Assembly: GCA_030220185.1 (NCBI GenBank)
Contig: JASPKZ010002332.1
Span: 434,001-498,000, forward strand
DNA length: 64,000 bases
From: Diploptera punctata
Lineage: Eukaryota > Arthropoda > Insecta > Blattodea > Blaberidae
Direction of reading: 5' to 3'
A program made the position numbers and the translations under genes. The notes under the pieces were generated by a model. That model had not been told where the DNA came from. It saw only the letters and a list, made by a program, of their open reading frames with translations, and ran no database searches. This document shows, in pieces, positions 1-11,500 of the stretch (position 1 is the first letter of the stretch; each line of letters opens with the position of its first letter).

Positions 1-167
1 GATGGCCAAAAAATATATACCAGTGGTCACCCCCTGGAAGAAATAAACGTGGCAGACCAAGATGGAAATGGAAAACCTACGTCAGAACTATAATGGATGA
101 TAGGAATTTGGAAGAGGGAGATTGGAATGATAGAGATAAATGGAAACTGAAGACGGCAAACCTATAA
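1..167 (+). mobile_element. LINE 3' end (LINE B-like)
   Basis: Frame from base 3 reads WPKNIYQWSPPGRNKRGRPR, WKTYVRTIMDDRNLEEGDWN and RDKWKLKTANL, then stop at 165-167. It corresponds to the C-terminus of the LINE at 17500-17700. Confidence 0.7.
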
Positions 168-199
168 GTGGGGGAAAGCCGAAGAAGAAGAGAAAGATC

Positions 200-530
200 A
201 GTACTATATTGTGGAAGTGAGGGATGGACAATGAGTAATAAAGACATCCATCGTATTACAGTGAGCGAGATGAAGTTGATGAGATTGAAAACAGGTTATT
301 CCTGATGGGATCATAAAAAGAAATTAAGATTCCTGCAAGAATTTCAGCTATCCATTTTGTGAACAAATACTAACACAATTGAAAAACTCATGTGCTATGT
401 ATGTACAAGAATAGAATCCCAAAAACCATGCTTTGCTACTGCCCACATGGAAAGTGATTTTTGGGCTGTCCAAAAAAGAGATGGATTGAAAATCTAGCCT
501 TGAGATCATAACAGGCCTTATACTGTAGAT
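200..530 (+). mobile_element. LINE C 3' end
   Basis: Broken frames read VLYCGSEGWTMSNKDIHRI, then RIPKTMLCYCPHGK and GCPKKRWIENLALRS, the C-terminal block of a LINE also seen at 23995-24115. Confidence 0.65.
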
Positions 531-637
531 AATGATAATGACATTCACAAATTGATGGTGATCTCCTATCCATAATTTTGACTGCATTTTCATCAAATTG
601 CAAGTAGGCCTATGTTGTGAGCCATTTTTGTTTTTAA

Positions 638-937
638 CCCATTCGCCTCAAAAGACGAGGTAGACTCGCCGTCAGTTAATGGCCTTCAACTCAGAAGACC
701 AGGTACACTCGCTTAACTCTGCAGTTATATATTTTGCAATATTTTGTACATCCCTTGACATTGTAATGTTTTGTTAACATTTATGAATAGTAGAAGAATG
801 TGTTTTGGCCTTCATCCTTATTGTAATTTCAAGTACCATTATCTTTTGTTTGTTTTGAATGTCTGTGAATAGACAATATTATTTACGGTAACTTAAGTTC
901 GGTTTCTGGTTAAATGCATTGAGCTGAAGCGAATGGG
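638..937. mobile_element. TTAA-flanked piggyBac-type MITE
   Basis: 300 bp between TTAA at 634-637 and 938-941. Ends CCCATTCGC...GCGAATGGG; the left end continues CTCAAAAGACGAGG and the right TTGAGCTGAA. No coding capacity. Confidence 0.82.
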
Positions 938-940
938 TTA

Positions 941-1205
941 ATGAAAATGTGTTGCTTGACAAATTTGATTCCTGTTAAATTAAAAATACTATGAATAATT
1001 TAACAAATTGCATTGAAATAATATAAGAATGCCCTAATTTAAAAATAATAATGTTCTAGAATTAAGTTTATTTGTGTTTTCAGGAATATGCCATGTGACC
1101 AGAGTAAAATTATGTAATTTAAATGCTAATGAATTTCTTGTCACAATTTAGTTTTTTTATGTATTTATTAACACAAAGGAAATACTTTTTAAAATACTAG
1201 CATAT
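941..1205. other. AT-rich intergenic stretch, nothing recognised
   Basis: No open frame, repeat or motif that I can support. Confidence 0.5.
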
Positions 1206-1400
1206 TAAATATATATATATTCTTCTTCTTGTGTCATGGAATTAGACCATAGATCTGTTTCTACATCAAGAGACCATATCTTTCCATCTAGTGACAGGAT
1301 GATCAATATTTTTCTTCCTTTGGGTTAGTAGTGAAGCAAAATTTGTGCGAGTCATTCTTTCTATACATTGGAGCCAATTACTTCTAAGTTTGAATTTTTT
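1206..1400 (-). mobile_element. LINE 3' end fragment
   Basis: Minus-strand reading NWLQCIERMTRTNFASLL, then TRWKDM, and an AGAAGAAGAATATATATAT tail. Family uncertain. Confidence 0.5.
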
Positions 1401-1443
1401 CTATAATACTGTAGATATTTGGGTTTGTATTTTTTTAACATTC

Positions 1444-1885
1444 TTACCTCATATGGTTTTGTCGGGCATGTTTTAAAGCTGTTGCTCCATCGTCAGTGGT
1501 TATACAAATTGATTTCTTCTTTTCTTCAAGTTGTCGGCCCTGGATCTGTATTCCAAAGAACTTGGTAATGAGGCTCCTTTCTTCGGGAATTTCAAAGTTC
1601 ATAATTTCTCCTTGTTCTTCTGTATATAGATTTTTCCCATATCGTGAGTTCATTTATATTTTCTAACTGTTTTAATAATTTTGTATTTAAATCTATTTTG
1701 TGTTTTCTGTCCAAATGTGAGCTGCAAATGCAGATTTTGCTACTTCTCCTTTTTTAACATTTCTTGTGTGTTCTTTAGTTCTAATGTTTAAATTTATCTT
1801 TGTTTTCCCTATGTATACTTTATCACAATCTGCACATTTTGATATATTCCTGATTTTTTATTATCTTCAATTTTTTTCATTTTTG
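1444..1885 (-). mobile_element. PLE GIY-YIG relic
   Basis: Minus-strand frames give KKSGIYQ, then YIGKTKINLNIRTKEH-like, then NSRYGKNLYTEEQGEIMNFE and EERSLITKFFG, matching the GIY-YIG C-terminus at 35600-35700. Several frame breaks. Confidence 0.7.
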
Positions 1886-2265
1886 TTTTGTATTGTGTAC
1901 AGAAAAATATTAGGATGAGTGTTCGTTTTAAGCGTATGTGTATAGTGTAAGAGTGTCGTATCAGTGATGATCGAGAGAAGGGAGGTAAACCCGGTGCTGC
2001 CATATAGCCTACTCATGACAAAAAGCACTAAGAAGGGGATCACTAGGTTTAACTTCCCTATCTGACAGACAAATCACTATCAACAGTACCATATACTTGA
2101 AAACATGTACTGTGGAGTATTTTGAAGTTTAATCCAAGCATTTGGTGCACAATCTAGCAATCAGAAATTGTACACCACTACTCCTTCTAACTTTGAGATT
2201 AAAAAAATGTAGAATTAAAACTTCAACCTGTTAGGTACTCAATAAGGAAGAAGGAATGCTATTAC

Positions 2266-2288
2266 CTGAGATTGTATGATGGAACTTC
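2266..2288 (-). CDS. Mgrn1: Possible Mgrn1 micro-exon 12
   Basis: A 23-base segment lies between CATCAG and CAG|GTAATA and would keep the frame, encoding SSIIQSQ after the split Gly. The polypyrimidine tract is weak and there is no conserved motif. This is a phase-compatible guess; the true last exon may lie left of the window. Confidence 0.18.
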
Positions 2289-2377
2289 CTGATGTAATCA
2301 TTGTAAAAATTGATCCTATAGACATAAAAATTGTCTTACAATGTTTTACAATTTATGTTAATAAGAAAATATTTTAC

Positions 2378-2570
2378 CTTGACTACTATTAGTCATGGTG
2401 GTAAGTTCATCTTCCCCTTCCCCAACTTCTACTTTGAGCTCCATATCATCGTCATCTTCAAGATCTTCAACAGTAGGAACTACTACTGAATCTAGAGGTA
2501 GAGGATCTGTGCTAGTGGCAGCATCCAGTAGTGGTGACAACTTCTCAGCCTCACTATCTTCATCTTGTGT
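2378..2570 (-). CDS. Mgrn1: Mgrn1 coding exon 11 (last confident exon)
   Basis: Acceptor TGTTACAG|ACA, donor CAAG|GTAAAA; 64 codons plus one base. Encodes residues 505-568: EDSEAEKLSPLLDA followed by a strongly acidic run (EDLEDDDDMELKVEVGEGEDE) and TNSSQ. The acidic tail and leucine-rich start resemble the C-terminal tail of insect Mahogunin proteins. The frame is open at the donor, so at least one more exon is needed. Confidence 0.8.
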
Positions 2571-5500
2571 CTGTAACATGAAAATTTACAAATTTTATTT
2601 ATTTTCTAGTTTATATCTTAATATGTATATTTTACAGGATGAAGTTGCCGCAAGCATGAACAACTGTTGTTGTGTTCTACAGGTAAAAATATTGCAAGAG
2701 GGAAAAAAGTAAAATTGATAAATAACAACATTCAATTTATATATTGAATCAGATAATTGTTTTTTCATCACATCTCATAAAGCTCCTTGTTTTCACAATA
2801 CATGTTTCAAAGACCTTCACTTCCACTGTCAGCCAAAATTCTGACTCAAAAAACATTTATCGAACTCAATTTATAAACTGTAAATTACCTCATAGTGTTA
2901 TTTCCCACCATAATTTTTATTAAAACAACATTCAATTTCACTCTAGAAGTCTATTTACTTCATAGAACATATTTTGAAGGCCATTGTGCACACCCTCAGG
3001 CTGATGTATCATTTTGAAAAAACAAATTAATGCCTAAACTGGGACTTGAACCCTGGATATCTGGTTCTATGCACCAATATGCAATCAATTACATCATTCA
3101 AGATACAAAAGCCAACATTTCTTTCCTCATATAAAATTATCTAATCATCTCGAGGTTTTATTCAAGAATTATTTTAAATGAGGATTTTACACTATCTTTT
3201 TAAACAGTAAAACTTAATATTTGATGTTATATTTAAATATTAATACTTTCCAATACTGGACAATATTTTGAAAATAATCATTATTAATCAATGATGTATC
3301 ATTATTTCTCTATGTCCTCAATAGCATAAAAACTAATAAGTAAATCATCACATAGTAATATTTTTCACCTAGACATATTTCAGATACTACTGACATTAAT
3401 TTTATAATTTTTTAGTTTTTTAATAGGTAGATATGATTTGACGATTTTATTATTAATTTAACACTTCTCATTGAAGGATAAATTATATTTGAAGAGAAAA
3501 ATTTTCGCCTAGACCAGGACTCGAACCCGGGACCCTTGGCTTTCCGGGCCAAGTGCTCTACCAACTGAGCTACCGAGGCGAGTTACGATCTAGACGCAAA
3601 TTTTTCTCTTATGTATGTTGTAATTCCCTCGCGCCAAATGCTTGAAACCATAGCTTCTATCTTTGCAAATGGCGGCTTCTTAGTTAAGAAGATATTTGTT
3701 GGGAATTTAACACTACTTTATAGCCAGTAGGGCTTCTATTGACGATTTTATTATTAATTTAACACTTCTCATTGAAGGATAAATTATATTTGAAGAGAAA
3801 ATTTTCGCCTAGACCGGGACTCGAACCTGGGACCCTTGGCTTTCCGGGCCAAGTGCTCTACCAACTGAGCTACCGAGGCGAGTTACGATCTAGACGCAAA
3901 TTTTTCTCTTATGTATGTTGTAATTCCTCGTGCCAAATGCTTGAAACCATAGCTTCTATCTTTGCAAATGGCGGCTTCTTAGTTAAGAAGGCATTTATTG
4001 GGAATTTAACACTACTTTATAGCCAGTAGGGCTTCTATTGACGATTTTATTATTAATTTAACACTTTTCATTGAAGGATAAATTATATTTGAAGAGAAAA
4101 ATTTTCTCCTAGACCGGGACACGAACCCGGGACCCTTGGCTTTCCGGGCCAAGTGCTCTACCAACTGAGCTACCGAGGCGAGTTACGATCTAGACGCAAA
4201 TTTTCTCTTATGTATGTTTGTAATTCCCTCGCGCCAAATGCTTGAAACCATAGCTTCTATCTTTGCAAATGGCGGTCTAGGCGAAAAGTTTTCTCTTCAA
4301 ATATAATTTATCCTTCAATGAGAAGTGTTAAATTAATAATAAAATCGTCAATAGAAGCCCTACTGGCTATAAAGTAGTGTTAAATTCCCAATAAATGTCT
4401 TCTTAACTAAGAAGCCGCCATTTGCAAAGATAGAAGCTATGGTTTCAAGCATTTGGCGCGAGGGAATTACAACATACATAAGAGAAAAATTTGCATCTAG
4501 ATCGTAACTCGCTTCGGTAGCTCAGTTGGTAGAGCACTTGGCCCGGAAAGCCAAGGGTCCCGGGTTCGAGTCCCGGTCTAGGCGAAAATTTTCTCTTCAA
4601 ATATAATTTATCCTTCAATGAGAAGTGTTAAATTAATAATAAAATCGTCAATAGAAGCCCTACTGGCTATAAAGTAGTGTTAAATTCCCAATAAATGTCT
4701 TCTTAACTAAGAAGCCACCATTTGCAAAGATAGAAGCTATGGTTTCAAGCATTTGGCGCGAGGGAATTACAACATACATAGAGAAAAATTTGCGTCTAGA
4801 TCGTAACTCGCCTCGGTAGCTCAGTTGATAGAGCACTTGGCCCGGAAAGCCAAGGGTCCCGGGTTCGAGTCCCGGTCTAGGCGAAAATTTTTCTCTTCAA
4901 ATATAATTTATCCTTCAATGAGAAGTGTTAAATTAATATAATAAAATCGTCAATAGAAGCCCTACTGGCTATAAAGTAGTGTTAAATTCCCAACAAATGT
5001 CTTCTTAACTAAGAAGCCGCCATTTGCAAAGATAGAAGCTATGGTTTCAAGCATTTGGCGCGAGGGAATTACAACATACATAAGAGAAAAATTTGCGTCT
5101 AGATCATAACTCGCCTCGGTAGCTCAGTTGGTAGAGCACTTGGCCTGGAAAGCCAAGGGTCCCGGGTTCGAGTCCCGGTCTAGGCGAAAATTTTTCTCTT
5201 CAAAGATATGATTTAATAATATTTCATGGATTTCAGAATAATCTTTTTAACAATTCCTTATCTATTCTTTTTTGTTATTGCAGCTAAAATAACAAATAAA
5301 TAAATTTCAAAACTATGCTTTATACAATCTAAATATTAACCCTTTAGGTGTCATGAGCCAATTAGATCGGCTCTGGTGCTCCTGTCCATTGCCTGCCAGA
5401 CAATTACTTAAAGTACTTGCAAAGCCGATCACATCAGCGGGCGCGATTTAAATCTCTGACACAAGAGATTTTACCAGTGGCATGCAGAGGGTTAAATATA

Positions 5501-8500
5501 ATTTCAACTTCCAAAATTCAATATTCTCAACTAGATTACAACTATATTAAATTAATGTTGGGAATTAAATATTATGAGGTATATTTAATATTTAATTTTA
5601 GGAAGTTATATTTTGAGGTTATTTTAATTATATTATTTTTGGTCTGGACATCTTACCTCAATATTAATGTTGATTTGTCCAAGAACAAATCAACATTAAT
5701 ATTGAGGTAAGATGTCCAGACCAAAAATAATATAATTATGAGGTATAATCATTAAAATTCATCGGAGAACATTTTGTTTAAACAACTCACCTCATAGGAT
5801 TCATGCTTCCATGATACCGCAGTTTCAAACACAGTCGTGTTCATCCTCAGGCATAACTCCAACTGTGTTTGAAACCGCGGTATCATGGAAGCATGAATCC
5901 TATGAGGTGAGTTGTTTAAACAAAATGTTCTCCAATGAATTTTAATAGATTACAACTGTTGTGTTGGTCGTCCGATGTCTACCCATTACTAAGGGAAAAG
6001 AATCCACATGAAATCAGATGGTCAACACAACAGTCTGATGTTTTATTTTAGGAAGTAATATTTTGAGGTTCTTTTAATTAAATTATTTTGAGTCTGTGAA
6101 ATCTTACCTCAATATTGAGGTAAGATTTCACAGACTCAAAATAATTTAAGAACAATCTGAATTTACTTGACCATAGCCTCAAAAACATATCCAGATAAGA
6201 ATATTTAATATGAGATGAGGTGTGTATTTCCAGTTCAATCTCTTGATCCTAAAAAAGAGATTATCAGTAAATTTTTTTCTTTCATTAACTTCTGTTTAGT
6301 TAATGTTTATTTTATTTTGTTTAGTTACTTCAGTACTCCGGGTAAAGTTAGCACAGCTTTCAAACCAGAAAAGAGCATATATATATATACCATAGCAAAC
6401 ATTACTACTAAGTCCCTGCAAATAAATAGACTGATTTCTTTACATATACAAATAACTCAATTCTGGTTAGTTAATAAACTAACTCTTTATTCAATATTAA
6501 GACAATCATAACCAATTACACTTTCATCTTGATGTTACATGTCAGTCATTAAATAACAAAATCAACGTGATTCAGATGAAAAATTTTGGAAAATTTCTAA
6601 TCCCTCTCTATAGAATGTCAAGGCTTGAGAAACATAATTGCTCGATGTATACACAAAAGCAAAAGTGATGTGGTGCAGACATGGAATCAGTTCCAATTGA
6701 CAAATAGTGTTGAGGACTTAAACCACACAGACTGTCCATGTTCGATGACTGCACATGATAATTGATATCTAATGACTGTTAACTTGAAGCAAGCGTGGTT
6801 GAGTGCTACAGAAATAAATTTGGCATTCGAAGAGGCTATAGGGTTTAATATCTGAAGGATGTAACACTATGAGGTTTCTTTGAACTATTATTGTGAGTAA
6901 AGAATTTAGACTCACCTCATACTTCCTTATTTTCTTGCAGACTAGTTTTTTCACACCTTCGTGATATTGTCAATGCATCTTAACTTCTACAGTTAAGATG
7001 CATTGACAATATCATGAAGGCGTGAAGACACTAGTCTGCAAGAAAAATAAGAAAATATGAGGTGAGTCTAAATTCTTAACTCATAATTAGCTTATAGGAA
7101 GTTATGTATCACATCAAACTGTTAGGAGAAGGTTACACAATACATATCTGCATTCTCAACAACCATGGCGAGCACCACATCAATACACCACTACATCTTG
7201 GACACCATTACAGATGGACAAGAAATTATGCTGCATGGACGTCCCAGGATTGGTGCAGGGTGATGTTTATGGACTAAACTCAGATCTGTCTCTACTCTGA
7301 CAATGTATTTGGAGACAACCTGGTATATCCTAAAGAACAAGAATAAAGACCAGAATAAATTCGACCATGTTGTCTATAAGAAAATATATATAAAGTGTAA
7401 GCTGTTCTAAAGAAATATAACATTAAATGGCTTCAACGTGTCCCATGTGTGCAACAAGGTGGTGGTGTAGTGTTGTTCTGGGGTGTTCAGGACAGGCTCA
7501 ATGATACAGGGAATACATTCTGCAACCAAAAGTGGGACCTGGATTCCAGCCCATTATGGAATACAAGGGAATGAAAGAGCTGATATATTCCAAAGAAAAG
7601 GGTGTAAATTAAGCAGAAAATAAGAAATACATTTTATTATAAATCAATTAAAGAAAAAACTTTAATGATAATTACAATTCCAATTTAATTGAAAAGTTGT
7701 AAACAAATATAAAAATACTGTTAGAAAACCCATCTATAATTTCGGAACTACCACGAAAATCTGCGATTGCTATACTGAAGCTTACTACCGGACATGATTG
7801 CTTAGGCTAACATCTTCATAGAATTGGTGTATTAATGTCTCCTGAGTGTATATTGTGTTCTCAAGGTGTGGAAATGGACAGAGAACATTTAACAAACAGC
7901 GTAGCTCTTCAAAATGATCAAGATGTGACATCCTAGTATTGGGAAGCAAGAAGGAGAATAACTTCATTGTTAACTCTAGAGCATTAGCTACATACATACA
8001 TACATACATACATACCAATAGCGGGGCGTATCACCAACATTTTGGTGAAAATTTCAACTTGATGAATGATAACTTGCATGCTCATAATGCTGCTCTTGAG
8101 AACATGTTACTTGAACATGCTAGTATCAGCAGACTGGAATGGCCTGCCTATTCCTTAGATATAAACCCAACTGAACATGTGTAGGATTGATTGAAACGAG
8201 CTGTTTTTGGACTTCAAGAACGACTACATTCTCTGCACAACTTATGCAGAACTTGCCATTGAAGAGTGGGACAATTGTTAATCTCATCGATGGTATACCA
8301 TGACGGATTCAAGCCTGCATCCGAGCAAGGGAACATTCCACCACATACTGACATTTATCAGAAGTGATGTGAAAAACCCTCCATGGGAAACAGATGATTT
8401 TTCTTTACACAAATGTTTGTTTTTTTTAGTTTGATGATCCACACATAATGCAAATGAATATATACTCATGCCTCAGAGCCAAGTGTTTTTTGTGCCATGA

Positions 8501-11500
8501 ATTTTATAATAAAGAGGTGATCCAAAACCTTTGTTGATGTGTGTATATCAAGTGACTAGTTTGTTGCTAGGTCGCATTGGAAATGTCTTCCATATTATCC
8601 TGACAGGATTCCCATGGCTGATTTGTTCTCACAATAGAAAGACTCTCAGAAACATCACATTTCCCAATACTCCATGGTTCATAGTTAAACATGGTTCCAT
8701 TGGTTCTCCGAGCAGTAAGGCACTCATCACCAAGATCAACAGAGGCCACCTTTTTTTTTTATTAATTATTAATGAGTTGGTTATTAAATATTGGAAAGGT
8801 CATATAGAAAGAATGAAGACAACCAACTTGCAAAATAGAGCTAAAGAAGATAGACCAATGGACAGAAGAAGAACAAGAGGAAGACCAGCCAAGAGATGGA
8901 TAGACAGTGAATGCACATCTAATACGTCTTCCTCCGAGGAGTGATTTTTGGAAATAAACAGGATGAAAATCCTACAAATTATGAGTAAGAAGAAGAAGAA
9001 GAGTTTGGTTATTTAGACTCACCTCATATTTGTTTTTTATGCAGGCAAGGTTTTGTCGCTTTGCATGACATTGTCGATGCATTCCAACTGAGGCTACCTT
9101 GCTGATGGCATCCTATGATTGCCACATATTTGGCAGAAGATCCAGAATTTCATTGATGACCATATTGAAGGAATGTAATGACTTTTGCTTATGAACTCAA
9201 TAAATCCTTGTCTTATCTTTGTTGCCTCTATTTACTTTATAACCCTTGTACTTGAAACTATACACGAAAATAGCAATAACAATCAATGAAATGGGGAAAA
9301 AGACTTACCAGAAATCCATCCATTGCTAAATTATTGCAAGTCTTGAAATAAAGAAAACATTGTATCTTTAAATAATATTGGCACTACTATATTATGAAAA
9401 CTGAAAATTAACTTATAATCTATAAATCATCACAGGACATATGTATCAAAGAACATTGTTCTTATTGGGATGGTAAACAAATTGTAAACAAAAAAAAAAG
9501 CATGTTGATTAGCATCTGTTGTAACTGACATATTAAAAATAGATTCAATTAATAAAAGAAACTCCATGACAATAACCCTAGGAACATTCATCATAACAGT
9601 TGGCTGCTGTTTCACATGCACACGTGTCAGTCACAGAGATGAACGAACATACAGCCTGTATTGTGATGACATGTGGCATTATGTATCTACTAGCAGTGAT
9701 AGGTGGTCTTTTTCAACCTGAAGATATTACTTATTGTAGCTACCCAAATTTCTCACAATACATTTAATTCATTTTCATAAATACATATATCACAAATGGA
9801 TACTTGGAGGTTAAAAAGACAGGCATTTAGAATATAGAATACAAGGGAAGAGACCAAGAGGTCAGGCAAAATATAGATGGGAGGAAGAAGTTATGAAACA
9901 TGTTGAAAAAAGAATAATAAATTGGAGAGTAGTGGAAGAGGGGGAGCTGTAGGATGATTCAGACAGGCAAAAGCATTATAAAAAAAAAGACCATCAAAAG
10001 GGGGACACAAAGAAAGATTAATTATATAGATACAGGGTGAACGATAATTATACTGATAAACTTCAGGGACTGATTCCTGACTGGAAATAAAGGAAAAAGG
10101 TCCTATAAACATGTGTCCAGAAATGAGTGATGTGCATGCAATGACAATAAATCGTCCCGGCATACAATACATAGCATAATCACATCCACGTCACAACAAA
10201 TGTTCAACATGGCCTCCAATGTGATGCAATGCACGTGTTCACACATCCAATCGTGGATTGCCTCACTCTTTTGCATGTTCCGGCCTCTCTCTGATTAGCG
10301 TCACAGGCAACGTGGATATGCTGTTGAAGGGTATGTATATCAGGAACTGATTCAGCATACACAATACTATTCAGAGGTAACAATCCAGGTTTAAGTCCGG
10401 TGATCTAGCAGGCCATGCAACAGAGCCAAGAGAATAATGCCATTCATCAGTGCCATCTACTGTGGCAATGATGCATTTATGGACACTTATTCATAGGACA
10501 TTTTTCCCTCCATTTACAGTCAGGAATCAGTCCATGCTGTTTGTCGGTGTAATTAAAACTCACCCTGCAGATATATATATATATATATATATACATATAT
10601 AGCATGATGCATTTTGGGGTAGATTTTTTGAATTTCACAGGTGGTGCCAAGTTGGGGTCTCTCTTTGAATGGGTAAGGATTCTTGAGCTGTCACCTCATG
10701 AATCAGAAAGCCAGTGGAGAACTTTCCAACATGCATCTATGTCCTCATTCTGGAAAGGTTGATTCTAGAAAAATATGACTATCTGACAATCGAGACATCC
10801 ACTGTAGATGGGTCTCAACTGGGCACCAAGAATATTCCTACCATATGTAAACTGTTATGAGGAATAGAAGAATGAGTCATGTCCAAAATGTGGACGAGAG
10901 TGGAAGTGACTACCTGCGACAAGAAATTGATAAATGGAACTGTCAGCAAGTAGAAAAACTGAGTGATTAATAATTGAATTGTTAATCAAGAGACAATATC
11001 AGTAGCAAGTTATTTATGAAGAATTAGTGAAATTTTGTCAAGTAAATAAAGTGAAAGATAAATTATATTTGAAGAGAAAAATTTTCGCCTAGACCGAGAC
11101 TCGAACCCGGGACCCTTGGCTTTCCGGGCCAAGCGCTCTACCAACTGAGCTACCGAGGCGAGTTACGATCTAGATGCAAATTTTCCTCTTATATACGTTG
11201 TAATTCCCTATCGTCAAATGCTTTTGAAACCATTGCTTCTATCTTTGCAAATGGCGGCTTCATAGTTAAGAAGACATTTATTGGGAATTTAACATTACTT
11301 TATAAAGCTAGTAAGGCTTCTAATGATGTTTTTATTATAGATCGTAACTCGCCTCGGTAGCTCAGTTGGTAGAGCGCTTGGCCCGGAAAGCCAAGGGTCC
11401 CGGGTTCGAGTCTCGGTCTAGGCGAAAATTTTTCTCTTCAAATATAATTTATCTTTCGTGAGAAATGTTAAATCAGTAATAAAAACATCATTAGAAGCCT

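Larger units (their letters stand above)
3440..5203. repeat. tRNA-bearing inverted tandem array A1
   Basis: Three units in minus orientation (period 300) are followed, from about 4274, by three units in plus orientation (period 299-303). The whole block is flanked by the direct repeat AGATATGATTT at 3429-3439 and 5204-5214, so it is one insertion. Each unit carries a tRNA-like head, a tail of about 67 nt and a spacer with small hairpins (CTTCTTAACTAAGAAG). The junction falls inside a spacer on one side and at the tRNA 3' end on the other. Confidence 0.88.

Noticed and set aside
2395..2712. Plus-strand Ser-rich open frame
   Set aside because: It is the antisense of Mgrn1 exon 11, whose acidic codons read as Ser/Thr on the other strand.
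3772..4029. Open frame with RPGLEPGTLGFPG... and similar at 12053 and 41321
   Set aside because: It is the translation of a tRNA-like head plus spacer on the non-sense strand of the unit. The same peptide recurs wherever the unit lies, which is the mark of a repeat, not a gene.
4511..4583. Functional tRNA-Ser gene cluster
   Set aside because: The nominal anticodons GGA and AGA are serine codes, but the variable loop is 5 nt (serine tRNAs have a long arm), position 33 is often C, and the copies sit in mobile units with duplications.
3440..5203. CRISPR-like array
   Set aside because: Regular spacing is present, but the whole 300-bp unit is repeated with no unique spacers, and the genome is eukaryotic.
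6829..7105. Hammerhead ribozyme in PLE tails
   Set aside because: Some PLEs carry hammerheads, so I looked for CTGATGA with GAAA in the right spacing on both strands of several tails and did not find a convincing core. A CTGATGA at 38014 lacks the partner segments.
8531..8944. 137-codon plus frame as a gene
   Set aside because: Its C-terminal half is a LINE 3' end (GHIERM...RGRPAKRW), and the N-terminal half has no support.
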